In this document: in pieces, positions 1 through 10,467 of the stretch
Layout of the letters: each line of letters begins with the position of its first letter
Position numbering within the stretch: position 1 is the stretch's first letter
Assembly: GCF_025147325.1 (NCBI RefSeq)
Contig: NZ_CP102262.1
Span: 124,001-188,000 of the forward strand
Reading direction: 5' to 3'
DNA from: Bacteroides stercoris ATCC 43183
GTDB taxonomy: Bacteria; Bacteroidota; Bacteroidia; Bacteroidales; Bacteroidaceae
DNA: 64,000 bases
Made by a program: the position numbers and the translations under genes
The notes under the pieces: generated by a model
The model's input: the letters and a program-made list of their open reading frames with translations, nothing else
What the model was told of the DNA's origin: nothing
Database searches by the model: none

Positions 1-1145
1 GTGTCACCGGGACGGTTAATTACATACATGATACCCAAATCACCGTGTGCGTATCCGGAACCTTTTTGCGGGTTGTTCACCGCATATTTCGTTTTAAAAC
101 TTTTCCAGAAACGAGAGTCATCGACCATATCATACACATTGTACATATAATAAGTAGTTCTAAGACGTTGATACTCGCGTTCACCGGCAATATCACGTTG
201 CATTTGCGGCAAATCTTTGTATACGGAAACATAATAGAGATGACACTGATTACCATTAGCTCCTTCCGTTGCTTTGTCAGAAGAGAACTGAGCTGCCAAA
301 ATTATTTCATCCAGTTGCTCGTTTGCACCGTTCGGCTCAGTATAATTCCACAAATCTGCATAATTCGGAGCTAAACTACGATGAGATATAACCTCTTGCG
401 CCAAACGTAATGCTTCTTTCAAATCATCCTCTTTCGTTGCGCTGTTCCAATCATCATTTATCTCACTGGCACGCAACAAATATGCTTTGGCAAGAAAATG
501 CGCTGCTGCATCTTTCGTCATCTTTCCTGTCATGGGAGCTGTTTCGGGCAGATACTTATAAGCGTCTTTTAAGTCACTGATCACCTGTTGCAATGTTTCT
601 TCGGCAGTAGCGCGAGAAAATTCACGTTCCGGAGTTTCGCTCGGAGTAAGTTTCAAAGGAACTCCCCCATACTGAGATACCAGTTTCAGATAATTGAACC
701 CGCGCAGGAAATAAGCTTCTCCCATATAAGTATTCTTATTGTCTGCTTTGTAACTATCCGGAGTAACCTTACTCAATAGCAGATTGGCATTGTTGATACC
801 GATATACATGCCATCCCAAACTTCATACATATTGGTAGAGTTGCTGACAATCGATGACTGGAAGTTTCCATCATAATTATTCCAAGAAGCATTAGAACCG
901 TCGCCACCTACACGAAACTCATCCGTACCATAGTTAGTAGTGGCACATGCCCACTCTTTTGCAAAATGGAAACGTAAATTGTAGTAAAGACTGACTTCCA
1001 AACGGTCGATACCTTCTTGAGTATCGAAGAAGTCTGTATTCTGCTGAGTAGTCAACTCCTCATCCAAAAAATCACTGCAAGAAGTCATCGGACCTACCAA
1101 AGTCAAGGCTAACAAGCCAAATGTTATTTTTTTATGTAGTTTCAT
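1..1145 (-). CDS. SusD/RagB family outer-membrane lipoprotein (3' end off window)
   Basis: Glycan- or nutrient-binding lipoprotein that caps a SusC porin on the cell surface. The start at 1145 gives a lipoprotein signal ending LVGPMTSC with Cys23 as the lipidation site, followed by SDFLDEE, which is acidic as in surface-exported Bacteroides lipoproteins. About 381 residues are in view and the C-terminus lies beyond the left edge (SusD proteins are usually 500-650 aa). SusD-type landmarks include the GEAYFLRGFNYLKLV helix and a stretch of TPR-like helices. It starts 23 bp after the susC-like stop at 1169, so the two are almost certainly one transcript. The ligand cannot be read from the sequence; enzymes of the locus, if any, lie off the left edge. 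Confidence 0.93.
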   Translation of the reverse strand, partial: MKLHKKITFGLLALTLVGPMTSCSDFLDEELTTQQNTDFFDTQEGIDRLEVSLYYNLRFHFAKEWACATTNYGTDEFRVGGDGSNASWNNYDGNFQSSIVSNSTNMYEVWDGMYIGINNANLLLSKVTPDSYKADNKNTYMGEAYFLRGFNYLKLVSQYGGVPLKLTPSETPEREFSRATAEETLQQVISDLKDAYKYLPETAPMTGKMTKDAAAHFLAKAYLLRASEINDDWNSATKEDDLKEALRLAQEVISHRSLAPNYADLWNYTEPNGANEQLDEIILAAQFSSDKATEGANGNQCHLYYVSVYKDLPQMQRDIAGEREYQRLRTTYYMYNVYDMVDDSRFWKSFKTKYAVNNPQKGSGYAHGDLGIMYVINRPGD

Positions 1146-1168
1146 AATCGTAATACTTTTAATGACAT

Positions 1169-4100
1169 TTAAAATCCAACATTCAAACCAATTGTGAATC
1201 CACGATTCCAAGTAGAAGTAAATGCTTGCGAAGCATCCAATTCCAAGAAATCAATATTAGAGAAAATTCGTCCCGGATTCTTGGCTTGTACATAAACCTT
1301 TAAATTAGATAAATTCCACTTCTTGATGAGCGTCTGCGGGAAAGTGTAACCCAAAGATATGTTACGTACTTTCAGGAATGAACCGTTCTTATAACCTACA
1401 ATACGATAGTAAGGGTCTCCACCGCCAATATTGTAAATAGGTTTCTGATATTCTGCATTCTTGTTGTTTTCGTTATAATAATTTATCTTACGCTGCATAT
1501 AACGTCCACCCTGCCATTCACCGCCGGTATCTACCATATAATCGAAGCGTCCGTACATCATAACAGAGAGGTCGAAATTCTTGTAAGTAAACGTATTCGT
1601 CATACCAAAAGTCCAACGGGGACGAGTATGTCCTATGATTACACGATCGTCATTCGGGTCGATTTTATAATCACCATTTTGGTCTATAGGACGTACCATA
1701 CCAGCTTGGAATGAATGCCCTTTGGCATTGAACTTAGCCATTTCGGCAGCGTCTTCTTCTTTCCAAAGTCCGCCACACTCGTAGCCGTAAATTACCCCCA
1801 ACGCCTGTCCTATAAACCAATTATTATTTATATCGTCCTCTTTACCATTTGCCAATTCATCAATTTTGTCTTTCTGCCATGCAGCATTAATACTGGTAGA
1901 CCATTCAAAATCACGTGTTTTGACGTTAACGGTATTCAACGTTATATCCACACCTATATTGGATGTTTTACCTACATTGGCATACGTATTAGTATAACCA
2001 TTCAATGAAGGAATTGTCATTGCCATCAACAAATCAGTAGTACGTGAAGTATAGAAATCAAGAACTCCCGAAATTCGTCCGTTTAATACCGAGTAGTCAA
2101 GACCGATGTTATACTGCGTGGTCTTTTCCCAAGACAAATTCTTATTGGCCATTGCCACAGCTCCATCTTTAATCAATGGTTCCGAAGCGGCATAACCGGG
2201 AGCAAGCGCAGAACCGAACGGATAATAGAGCGAAACTATAGCACCCTTCGTCTGATAAGGGTCGATAGCCGAATTACCGGTAACACCAACACCCAAACGG
2301 AATTTCAACTGGTTTAACCAAGTAACATCTTTCAGAAACTCTTCCTGATCAAGACGCCAACCCAAAGCCGCACTGGGGAAGAAAGCCCACTTATTGCCTT
2401 CTGCAAGCTGTGAAGCACCATCCCAACGACCGGAAACTGTCAATAAGTACTTATTATTATAGTCATAGTTCACACGGAACATATAAGAAAGGAGCTGTTT
2501 CTCAATCAGTCCGCTATTCCACTCATCCAGCAAAGAGACATTTTCTTTTGATAACGCATTCCATTTCGCACTTTCCAAAGGAATACCTTCTGCCGCCATA
2601 GAGGATTCTTCGTAGTGATACCCTGTAGCACTTTGCAATAAAGTAAGTCCCACTGAATGTTTTCCAAATTCTTTGTCATAGTAAATCAAGTTATCCAACG
2701 TCCAGGAAAAGTCAGACTGGTTAGACAAGGAAGCGCGATTCTTACCTTCACTGCTAATTGACTCTTCATTACGGAATGTACCGTTTCTATAATAACGGAA
2801 ATCCGGTCCGAAATTAAAACGATATCTAAGGCCTTTTAAAGGAGCGTAAATTTCACCTAAATCCAATTGAGCATACAAACTACCGATAGCACGGAACATA
2901 CGACGTTCATTCTGACTGTTGTTCCATTCATTCATTACATTCTTTACTTTATCATCACCACCGGGATATTCAATACGGTTGCCATCCTCATCATAAGGTG
3001 AAGCATAAGGGAACAAACTGGTAGATGCTGCATATAAGTTAGAAGGCATACCCTTTATCAACTGACCGACAGAACTTGCAGACGAACCATATTGCTGTTC
3101 ACTAAACGTACCATTAACATTCAATCCTAAATTAAACCATTTAGTAGGCTTCAAATCTAAACTCAGTTTTGTAGTATAACGAGTATAAGACTGCCCTTTC
3201 ACCGTACCCTCATTATCCAAATAACCGATAGACGCATAACCTTTCATCTTGTCCGTACCTCCACTGGCACTCAACGTGTGTTCATGGGTAACTCCAGTCT
3301 GCGTAACCATATCACACCAATCCGTATTAGGCACGCGAGAGCCGTCCCAAGTACCACCTGCCCAGCCTTTTTCAATGTTTTTCCAAGCCGTAGGGTCTGT
3401 AGCACCTAAAAAGATCTCATAATCGTTCTCTTTAGTGGGCTGGTCTCCTCGAGGATATTTGGAAGGATTCAGATAGTAATAAGACCAACGACGCCAATCG
3501 ATATACTCTGCAGAGTTCATCATTTCGGAATAGTCCTGCAGGTTTTCGATAGTAACCGTACCGGAGTAGTTCAAAGACATCTTACCCTCCTTACCGGATT
3601 TGGTAGTAACCAGAATAACGCCATTAGCACCACGAGAACCGTAAATAGCCGTAGCAGAGGCGTCTTTCAATACATCAATAGACTCAATGTCCTGCGGATT
3701 CAAAGTTTCAATACCGCTATTGGACATCAAAGGAATACCATCCACTACATACAGCGGAGTATTGCTGGCACTCAAAGAGCGCACACCGCGTACGTTAATC
3801 GTTCCCACTTCGCCCGGGCGCTCATTGCTGACAATGTCTACACCAGCTGCCTTGCCCTGCATAGCTTCAAAGGCGTTGGCTACCGGACGTGAATTCAGTT
3901 CCTCGGAACCTACGCGAATCATGGCACCGGTAACGTCCGATTTCTTCTGAACACCATAGCCTACTACCACTACTTCATCCAGCATTTCATTGTCTTCTAC
4001 AAGCACCACTTTAAGATTGGCCTTGTTCTTAGCGGAGATTTCCTGAGTCTTGTAGCCGATATAACTAATCTGGATAACTCCCGCTTCAGGCACATCATTC

Positions 4101-4291
4101 AGTGTGAACTTACCGTCGATGTCAGTGATAATTCCGTTCGTTGTCCCTTTGACAAGAACACTGGCACCGATGATGGATTCACCGTTTCCGTCTACCACAA
4201 GTCCTGTGATTGTTTTGTTTTGCGCGAATGCGCATAAGGTTGCTGCAAAAGCAAAGAGCACAAACAGCACCTGACGCTTGAGTATACTCAT
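1169..4291 (-). CDS. SusC/RagA family TonB-dependent transporter
   Basis: Outer-membrane, TonB-energised importer that pairs with the SusD lipoprotein downstream. The start at 4291 is preferred over the longer frame at 4324 because it begins a clean signal peptide (MSILKRQVLF...CAFA-Q) and has an AAGGAG about eight bases upstream. About 1040 aa. Order: signal peptide 1-23, CarboxypepD_reg-like domain about 25-105 (ITGLVVDGNGESIIGASV), TonB box region near LDEVVVVGYG, plug about 115-235 (VDGIPLM, GANGVILVTTK), then a long beta-barrel ending in aromatic GLNVGF. The motif set is that of SusC proteins. A TAnnTTTG box lies at 4387-4394. No sigma/anti-sigma pair or hybrid two-component regulator adjoins it; the nearest regulator is the kinase at 5055-7481. 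Confidence 0.95.
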   Translation of the reverse strand: MSILKRQVLFVLFAFAATLCAFAQNKTITGLVVDGNGESIIGASVLVKGTTNGIITDIDGKFTLNDVPEAGVIQISYIGYKTQEISAKNKANLKVVLVEDNEMLDEVVVVGYGVQKKSDVTGAMIRVGSEELNSRPVANAFEAMQGKAAGVDIVSNERPGEVGTINVRGVRSLSASNTPLYVVDGIPLMSNSGIETLNPQDIESIDVLKDASATAIYGSRGANGVILVTTKSGKEGKMSLNYSGTVTIENLQDYSEMMNSAEYIDWRRWSYYYLNPSKYPRGDQPTKENDYEIFLGATDPTAWKNIEKGWAGGTWDGSRVPNTDWCDMVTQTGVTHEHTLSASGGTDKMKGYASIGYLDNEGTVKGQSYTRYTTKLSLDLKPTKWFNLGLNVNGTFSEQQYGSSASSVGQLIKGMPSNLYAASTSLFPYASPYDEDGNRIEYPGGDDKVKNVMNEWNNSQNERRMFRAIGSLYAQLDLGEIYAPLKGLRYRFNFGPDFRYYRNGTFRNEESISSEGKNRASLSNQSDFSWTLDNLIYYDKEFGKHSVGLTLLQSATGYHYEESSMAAEGIPLESAKWNALSKENVSLLDEWNSGLIEKQLLSYMFRVNYDYNNKYLLTVSGRWDGASQLAEGNKWAFFPSAALGWRLDQEEFLKDVTWLNQLKFRLGVGVTGNSAIDPYQTKGAIVSLYYPFGSALAPGYAASEPLIKDGAVAMANKNLSWEKTTQYNIGLDYSVLNGRISGVLDFYTSRTTDLLMAMTIPSLNGYTNTYANVGKTSNIGVDITLNTVNVKTRDFEWSTSINAAWQKDKIDELANGKEDDINNNWFIGQALGVIYGYECGGLWKEEDAAEMAKFNAKGHSFQAGMVRPIDQNGDYKIDPNDDRVIIGHTRPRWTFGMTNTFTYKNFDLSVMMYGRFDYMVDTGGEWQGGRYMQRKINYYNENNKNAEYQKPIYNIGGGDPYYRIVGYKNGSFLKVRNISLGYTFPQTLIKKWNLSNLKVYVQAKNPGRIFSNIDFLELDASQAFTSTWNRGFTIGLNVGF

Positions 4292-4386
4292 AAAATATAC
4301 TCCTTCTTTCTTCCTGCTTCTCATAGAATAATCTTGGTTTACAATTAGTTTAAATTAGCGTTTTCGAACACAGTGTTTTACTGCAA

Positions 4387-4394
4387 CAAAAATA
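4387..4394 (-). promoter_or_regulatory. Putative -7 box of the susC-susD operon
   Basis: On the minus strand this reads TATTTTTG, a match to the Bacteroides -7 consensus TAnnTTTG. It would give a 5' leader of about 90 bases before the ATG at 4291. No clear -33 TTG was found at the usual spacing. Confidence 0.5.
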
Positions 4395-4459
4395 TAAATC
4401 TTAAAAACACTATAGAATAACTATTTTGATATAAAACATCCTTTTTTTGCTATAAATGA

Positions 4460-4568
4460 GTAACAACTCCTTAATACAAACGAAAATAGAATGTATAACT
4501 TAAAACACTTCTGCGCATCTTTGCAGCAGATTTAAGAAACGCATAAAAGAGATGAGTACGAAAGTAGA
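4460..4568 (+). repeat. Decayed second copy of the leader and start of the TonB receptor gene at 7704
   Basis: This stretch matches 7599-7721 almost base for base: both contain ATACAAACGAAAA.AGAATG, GCGCATCTTTGCAGC, AAGAAACGCATAAAAGAGATG and the codons ATGAGTACGAAA. Copy A has a short deletion near 4500 and its reading frame (ATG at 4552) stops after seven codons, MSTKVEN. It is therefore a promoter plus start-codon remnant of a receptor-like gene whose body is gone. The rest of 4395-4714 is AT-rich and shows no gene. Confidence 0.75.
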
Positions 4569-4714
4569 AAACTAAATGAAACAAAAGAAAACGCAAGTAT
4601 AAAATATACAATATAGATACGTGAAGCAGAAAATAATAAAGTATAAGGAATTATATTTTTCATGCTTTATTCGCGTGCTTTCCCGTATAAAAAAGAAAAA
4701 AGGAGAAAAAGATT

Positions 4715-5010
4715 ATAAACGAACAATTCAGTATTACAGGTAAAGTAGCAGTCATCACCGATGCAGGTGGCGTATTGGGTGGCAACATTGCCAAGTGTTT
4801 TATGCAACAAGGCGCTAAAGTCGTTGCGGTAGACATCCGTCAGGAACAACTGGACAAGCGTGTAGAGGAACTGAAAACCTATGGTGAAGATGTAATCGGT
4901 ATCGTCGGTAACGTGCCGGACATCGCCAGTCTTGAGAAACTTTGGATAGTGCCGCGATGGCTAAGCAAGGTAAAGGCTGCATCGCCAACTTCACCCAATA
5001 CTCATGCAAC
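4715..5010 (+). pseudogene. Remnant of an SDR-family dehydrogenase (D-mannonate oxidoreductase-like)
   Basis: Reading from 4715 gives an SDR N-terminus: INEQFSITGKVAVIT, then DAGGVLGGNIAKCF, AKVVAVDIRQEQLDKRVEEL and VIGIVGNVPDIASLEK. Three lesions show: the expected ATG is ATA at 4715, the Rossmann TGxxxGxG carries an Asp in place of its first Gly (ITDAGG), and after about residue 76 the frame jumps. Homology resumes in another frame at about 4942-5003 as AMAKQGKGCIANF, a segment that sits much later in intact SDRs, so the middle is deleted. Similarity to the uronate-pathway D-mannonate oxidoreductases of Bacteroides is from memory. The tail meets the 3' end of the kinase gene on the other strand. 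Confidence 0.7.
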
Positions 5011-5054
5011 TTACCCTTACCCGAACATCAGCAAAAGTGGAAAAATACTTCTTA

Positions 5055-7481
5055 TCAAGCAACAGGTAATGTAAACCAAAAGCAAGCCCCTTTACCCGAT
5101 TCACTTTCCACACCGATAGTGCCGCCCAGTTGCTCAACGATGCTCTTGCTGATAGACAATCCCAATCCTGTGCCATGTACAAAAGAGTTCAGTTTGACAA
5201 AACGGTCAAATATCTCAGCCTGCTTTTCCTGTATAATGCCGATGCCAGTATCAGCAACATAAAAGCGCAGCAAGTTGGTTTCTGCCTGCCCATAACCTAA
5301 ACGTATGCTACCGGTCGAAGTAAATTTTATCGCATTATTCATGAAATTTGCTATCACTTGATTTAAACGATTACGATCACTCACAATGATACACTCCGGC
5401 AGGCGATGATCAAAGACAACCTCTACTCCCGGTCTGGCTTTGAGTTTCATCGTACGCACCATATCCTCACACAGTTGGTTCACATCCAATTCCTGTTTTA
5501 CGAAATCAAAGGTTCCGGCTTCTATTTTTGACAAATCCAGAATATCGGATATCAATTGCAACAGCAACTCATTATTTTCTTCCACAATCGCCATATACTG
5601 CTCCCGTTCTTCCGGATTCTCTCCCTGCACCAACAAACTGGAAAAACCTACAATTGCATTCAGCGGAGTACGTATCTCATGACTCATATTGGCAAGAAAA
5701 GCACTCTTCAGACGATCTGCCGTTTCGGCTTTCTCTTTAGCATCAATCAGTTTGGCTTCGGTTTCTTTCAATTCCGTAATATCATAGTTTACACTGATAA
5801 GCTCTATTACACCGTTTTCCGGTTGATATTGATTGACTACCACATTGGTGCGCACCCAATTCCATTGAGCTTCCGTCCCCGGATGCAAAATACGTATCTC
5901 TCCCTTGAAGTCTCTTACTTCTCCAAGCCGTGCCTTATAAAGAAAATCCAAAATCCGCTTTCTGTCATCCGGGTGCATTTTGTTATATACACCTATAATA
6001 TCCGACAAAGGCGTATTTTCATCTTCTCCCATATTCTTATACCACTGCTTAATGGCATAACCTTTCCTATCCAGCAAGTTCGACTTTGCATAACCTACTT
6101 TTGCATAATCAGAAATCAACAGAAAGAAGTTCTCAAAATCACAAATACGGTTCAAAGCATCCATACGCTCGGTATTATCGATATTGATAAAGGCATATCC
6201 GGTAAAGTTACCCTTACTATCATATAACTTGCTGATTTTGGTATATAGGTTTATCTTATTGCGCTTACCGGAAGGATAATATCCCTCTACATTTTCAAAT
6301 TCATAATCCAATCTGAAATCTACAATATCCCGGTCACGTATCTGCTCTATCAACTGAGGTGACAAGTTAGGATTCTCGAACAGGTTGATACCTATCACAT
6401 CCGCCTTATCGCGGATACCGAATATTTCTATATTCTTGTTATTGACATCTACCAGAAAGCCGTCAGTATCATAAATCTCCACCCCAGCCGGTATATTGGC
6501 AAAAATGTTTCTAAAGAGTTTCTCACTACGGTCCAAAGCCTGACGTTCCCGTATTGCCTCATCCTGCGTTTTACGCAGTTCAACGCAGATACTGATGATA
6601 TTGGCCAACGATCCCAACCATTGGTAGTCTTCATTGCTCCACAAGATAGTACGGTCTACCAAATCTACTCCCATAAAACCTTTCACCGTATCATTCGCCA
6701 CCAATGGAACAGCCATTAAAGCTTTGATACCCTGCTGCTCCAATAACCGGAATTCGCCTTCTTCCATTTCGGGCAACTTATACAATGACTCGAACAATAT
6801 AGGTTTCTGCGACAAAACTTGAGTAGTCCACCACGGCATGAAAGTAACCGGTATATTCCGGAATGCTTCTACCGCCGGTAACACCCCTTCGGCAACAACT
6901 TCATAAGTGCAAGTCTGAAAAGTATAATCTTTTTCATACTCAAAAATATACGCACGTCCGGCATGGAAAAAGTCCAAAATATCTTTCAGAATTTCGTAGA
7001 TGCCGGAAGCTACAGACTCGTCTTTAAGAAAATGAGACAAGGAATGGGAAATAGAGTTCTGGCGATACAGCAAATTATTGATATGATACATGCGGTCCTT
7101 ATCCTCTTTGTTTACGGGTTCCGTTACCCGTTGCAGGATTCCGAAAGCTTTCAGATGCCCATCGGGTGCAAGCTCTCTATACCCCATGCGGGAATGTACC
7201 CAGACAACTCCGGTTGCCGTATGGATAGGAAAGGTCTGTTCGTATACCTCCACTTCCTTTATGGAAAGGAACTCTCTGGTGATGCGTCCCCGATAATCCT
7301 CACGAATCATCCGACCGAAATCCTGAAAAGAGAGGCTGTCCCCCTTCATCCCCAACAAATCGCATACATATTCGGAACATAAATACTGCTCAGCAGAAAA
7401 GTCGGCTTCCCACCAACCAATGCGCCCAAGCAAAGACAAACGCCGAAAGCGTTCGTTATCATTGTGAGGGGGAACATCCAT
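5055..7481 (-). CDS. Soluble PAS/GAF sensor histidine kinase
   Basis: Probable two-component sensor kinase, 808 aa, with no transmembrane segment or signal peptide, so it should sense an internal cue. Order: PAS-like about 1-130 ([14 protein letters not shown]), GAF about 150-310 ([20 protein letters not shown]), PAS about 320-430 ([20 protein letters not shown]), PAS/PAC about 440-570, HisKA with the phospho-acceptor His near 601 ([12 protein letters not shown]), HATPase with N-box NNAIKF, G1 DTGIG near 744 and G2 GTGLGL near 770. No receiver domain, and no response regulator gene adjoins it. The start at 7481 is chosen over an upstream TTG (7541) because a good promoter lies inside that longer frame. 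It is divergent from the TonB receptor at 7704, which may be a target. Confidence 0.92.
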   Translation of the reverse strand: MDVPPHNDNERFRRLSLLGRIGWWEADFSAEQYLCSEYVCDLLGMKGDSLSFQDFGRMIREDYRGRITREFLSIKEVEVYEQTFPIHTATGVVWVHSRMGYRELAPDGHLKAFGILQRVTEPVNKEDKDRMYHINNLLYRQNSISHSLSHFLKDESVASGIYEILKDILDFFHAGRAYIFEYEKDYTFQTCTYEVVAEGVLPAVEAFRNIPVTFMPWWTTQVLSQKPILFESLYKLPEMEEGEFRLLEQQGIKALMAVPLVANDTVKGFMGVDLVDRTILWSNEDYQWLGSLANIISICVELRKTQDEAIRERQALDRSEKLFRNIFANIPAGVEIYDTDGFLVDVNNKNIEIFGIRDKADVIGINLFENPNLSPQLIEQIRDRDIVDFRLDYEFENVEGYYPSGKRNKINLYTKISKLYDSKGNFTGYAFINIDNTERMDALNRICDFENFFLLISDYAKVGYAKSNLLDRKGYAIKQWYKNMGEDENTPLSDIIGVYNKMHPDDRKRILDFLYKARLGEVRDFKGEIRILHPGTEAQWNWVRTNVVVNQYQPENGVIELISVNYDITELKETEAKLIDAKEKAETADRLKSAFLANMSHEIRTPLNAIVGFSSLLVQGENPEEREQYMAIVEENNELLLQLISDILDLSKIEAGTFDFVKQELDVNQLCEDMVRTMKLKARPGVEVVFDHRLPECIIVSDRNRLNQVIANFMNNAIKFTSTGSIRLGYGQAETNLLRFYVADTGIGIIQEKQAEIFDRFVKLNSFVHGTGLGLSISKSIVEQLGGTIGVESESGKGACFWFTLPVA

Positions 7482-7515
7482 AATTTGTTTGTCTGTTTGT
7501 TTATTGATAATGGGA

Positions 7516-7545
7516 CAAATATAGCCATAAAACTCAAACAAACAA
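7516..7545 (-). promoter_or_regulatory. Promoter of the histidine kinase gene
   Basis: Minus strand: TTG (7543-7545), 19 bases, then TATATTTG (7516-7523). This matches the Bacteroides -33/-7 consensus and spacing. The start site would fall near 7510, about 30 bases before the ATG at 7481; the leader is rich in TTTGT repeats. Confidence 0.7.
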
Positions 7546-7598
7546 GTATTTAATATTATTATTTATATTATACCGCATGATAAAATCGTACGGATTAC

Positions 7599-7721
7599 GT
7601 AACAGCTCCTTCATACAAACGAAAACAGAATGTATAATGTATGTATCACTCTTGAAACACGTTCGGCGCATCTTTGCAGCGGATTAAGAAACGCATAAAA
7701 GAGATGAGTACGAAATTAGAT
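7599..7721 (+). repeat. Intact copy of the duplicated leader (promoter of the receptor gene)
   Basis: Partner of the decayed copy at 4460-4568. It includes CATCTTTG at 7669-7676, a one-base variant of the TAnnTTTG -7 box, and runs through the start codon at 7704. This copy drives the intact receptor gene. Confidence 0.7.
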
Positions 7722-10412
7722 TTAGGAAAGATATTCTTCCTTATTTTATTCCTTACGCTTTCTGTCATGACAGTCATGGCAGGTACTATCAAAGGTTCCA
7801 TCACCGACAAACAGACCCGGGAACCGCTGACCGGAGCTACCGTACAGATAGTAGGAACCACGCAAGGCGCCATCGCCGATATGGACGGCAACTACTCCCT
7901 GAATGTAACAAACGGCATCTACACATTATCCATAAAATATATAGGCTACAAAGACATCGTTGTAAACAATGTAAAGTCAGGCAAAGCCGATGTCGTGCTG
8001 AACTTCGAACTGGAAAGCGACGCACAGACTTTGGGCGAAGTATCCGTAGTGGCCCGGAAAAACCTTGAGGGCGAACGTGCCCTGCAAATGGAGCGCAGGA
8101 AAGCTACACTCGCCATCGAAAACATCGGCTCAAAAGAGATGAGCATCAAAGGTATAAGCAATGTAGAAGAAGGGGTAAAAAAGATTACCGGTATCTCCAT
8201 TGCCGATGCCGGCCAGCTCATTGTACGGGGATTGGGCGACCGATACAGCACGACTACCCTGAACGGCCTCCCCATCGCCTCTCCCAATCCCGACAACAAG
8301 CTGATTCCGCTGGATCTATTTCCGTCGAGCACCATACAGAACATCACCGTAAGTAAGGTATATAACGCGGAAGCCTTTGCCGACTATTCAGGTGCACACA
8401 TAGACATCAGTACCAAAGAGAACATCGCCGAAGATTTCTTCAGCATCAGTTTCAACACCGGCGGGAAGTTCAATACCCTGGGCAAAGACCGCTATCAGAT
8501 GAACCGCAACGGCTCATTGTTCAAGACTTCCGGTGTGGACCAGGCGGCACTCGATATGTCTCTGTCGGATTTTGACAACTATGTAAAGACCAGAAATATA
8601 TTCGACACCTCGTTTGCCGTAAAGAAGAAATCAACCCTGCCGGACTTTAGCAGCAACCTCGGTTTCGGCAAGAACATCAGCATCGACAGCCAAACGCTCA
8701 GCATACTGGCATCTGTAAGCGCCGGCAACGGCTATCAGAATATGGACAACGCTTTCTATAAAACCCTGGAAGCAACCGGCAATGTACAGGACAACTTCTC
8801 ATACGACAGCTATGCCCAAGAACTGAAACTCGCTGCATTAGGATACATAGGCTACACGCTGCGCCGGCACGACCGCATAGGCTATACCTTTTTCTATACG
8901 CGTAATGCCACAGACACTTACCAACGCCGCGAGGGAACAGATGCCGAAGACCACGAGCTGACCGGAAGCAATAACATCACACATATCTACACTTTGCAGA
9001 ACCACCAACTGAACGGTCTTCACAGCTTCGGCGAACAAGACCGCTGGGAACTGACCTGGGGCGGCTCGTACAGCAAGACAGGAAGCGAAGAACCGGACAG
9101 ACGCCAAGTGATGTACATAAAGAATGATGACGGCACACTCGGCCTGTTCAAACTGAACCGCCAGGAAACCATGCGCTATTTCGGCAGCCTGGATGAAAAG
9201 GAGTGGAACGGCAACCTCGCCCTGCGCTGGAAGTGGAACGAAAACAATTTTCTGAAACTGGGCTTCAACTATAAGAATAAAAGCCGCGACTACAAAGCAA
9301 CCCGTTTCTACTACAACCTGAACAAAATTAATCCCACCGTTACCGACATCTACGATACAGACGGCTTCCTGAACCAAGAGAACATAGCAGACGGAAACGT
9401 AACGGTACAACGCGTGATGCAACCCAAAGACAGCTACCGCGCAGGAAATGAAATTTACTCCGGATACCTGCTGACCGACTTCTACCCCGTACCGTCATTA
9501 CTTGTAAACCTCGGCGTACGCTACGAAATAAGCAAACAGTGGGTGGACTATGCCACTGACGGCGGCGACTGGTATGCCGAACGGCGCAATCTGGATAAAA
9601 ACGATTTCTTCCCCACCCTAAATCTGAAGTACACAATAAACGACGCCAACAGCATCCGTTTCTCCGCATCCCGTACCATTACCCGCCCATCATTCATCGA
9701 AATGGCTCCCTTCCTCTATCAGGAATCCTACGGTTCGGCACAAATCCGCGGTAATGACGAGTTGCAGAACGGCTACAACTACAACTTCGACTTGCGTTAC
9801 GAACGCTTCGGCAAAAACGGAGACATGATTTCGCTGACCGGTTACTTCAAATACCTTGACAGCCCGATAGAACGTATCCAGGCATTGCAAGGCGGAGCTA
9901 CCCTGCATAGCTTCCGGAATGCGGACAACGGAATGGCTGCCGGCGTAGAAGTGGAATTCCGCAAACAATTGATAAAAGACTTGCGTTTGGGTGCTAACCT
10001 CAGCTATATGTATACCAACGTAAAACTGCCCGAAGGCGGCGCTTACACCAACAAAGAACGTCCTTTGCAAGGCGCCTCTCCCATTCTGGCCAATGCAGAC
10101 CTCACCTACTCTCCCCGTTTCGGTGAAGAACGGCAACTGAACCTCGCCTTACTCTACAATCTGCAAGGCAGCCGCATCCATGCGGTGGGCGTATCCAATC
10201 TGGGAGACATCAAGCAACAGACTCTGCACACACTGAACTTCAGTGCCGGATACGACCTCAACAGGCATTTCAGCCTGAAACTGCAAGTAAACGACCTGCT
10301 GAACCGTAACGTCATCTTTAAGCAAGAAGTGCCTTCCACCGGCACGGAAGTGGAAGTGGAGCGCTATAAAAAAGGTACTGACTTTGAAATTGGCTTCAGC
10401 TACAAATTATAA
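7704..10412 (+). CDS. TonB-dependent receptor with carboxypeptidase-like N-terminal domain
   Basis: Outer-membrane TonB-dependent receptor, 902 aa, unknown ligand. The start at 7704 begins a signal peptide (MSTKLDLGKIFFL...VMA-G) and follows the leader; an upstream TTG frame overlaps the promoter. Order: signal about 1-27, CarboxypepD_reg-like about 28-105 (IKGSITDKQTREPLTGATV, IKYIGYKDIVV), plug about 120-260 (ITGISIADAGQLIVRGLGDR, GAHIDISTKE), barrel to the C-terminal FEIGFSYKL. It is not SusC-like: shorter, and followed by a beta-helix lipoprotein (10468) and not by a SusD. The 55-base gap to that gene suggests co-transcription. The divergent kinase may regulate it (inference). Confidence 0.92.
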   Translation: MSTKLDLGKIFFLILFLTLSVMTVMAGTIKGSITDKQTREPLTGATVQIVGTTQGAIADMDGNYSLNVTNGIYTLSIKYIGYKDIVVNNVKSGKADVVLNFELESDAQTLGEVSVVARKNLEGERALQMERRKATLAIENIGSKEMSIKGISNVEEGVKKITGISIADAGQLIVRGLGDRYSTTTLNGLPIASPNPDNKLIPLDLFPSSTIQNITVSKVYNAEAFADYSGAHIDISTKENIAEDFFSISFNTGGKFNTLGKDRYQMNRNGSLFKTSGVDQAALDMSLSDFDNYVKTRNIFDTSFAVKKKSTLPDFSSNLGFGKNISIDSQTLSILASVSAGNGYQNMDNAFYKTLEATGNVQDNFSYDSYAQELKLAALGYIGYTLRRHDRIGYTFFYTRNATDTYQRREGTDAEDHELTGSNNITHIYTLQNHQLNGLHSFGEQDRWELTWGGSYSKTGSEEPDRRQVMYIKNDDGTLGLFKLNRQETMRYFGSLDEKEWNGNLALRWKWNENNFLKLGFNYKNKSRDYKATRFYYNLNKINPTVTDIYDTDGFLNQENIADGNVTVQRVMQPKDSYRAGNEIYSGYLLTDFYPVPSLLVNLGVRYEISKQWVDYATDGGDWYAERRNLDKNDFFPTLNLKYTINDANSIRFSASRTITRPSFIEMAPFLYQESYGSAQIRGNDELQNGYNYNFDLRYERFGKNGDMISLTGYFKYLDSPIERIQALQGGATLHSFRNADNGMAAGVEVEFRKQLIKDLRLGANLSYMYTNVKLPEGGAYTNKERPLQGASPILANADLTYSPRFGEERQLNLALLYNLQGSRIHAVGVSNLGDIKQQTLHTLNFSAGYDLNRHFSLKLQVNDLLNRNVIFKQEVPSTGTEVEVERYKKGTDFEIGFSYKL

Positions 10413-10467
10413 ATCCTTTTAAATAGATTATCAAACAGACGAACAGTCAACTTAAAACAATTGAATT

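Noticed and set aside
1..4291. Complete polysaccharide-utilisation locus
   Set aside because: Only susC and part of susD are visible; no enzyme or regulator of the locus is in the window, so substrate or extent cannot be claimed.
7482..7541. TTG-started extension of the histidine kinase
   Set aside because: The extension contains the kinase's own -33/-7 promoter.
7674..7703. Upstream TTG start for the receptor gene
   Set aside because: It overlaps the -7 box and adds a basic stretch before a good signal peptide; 7704 is better.
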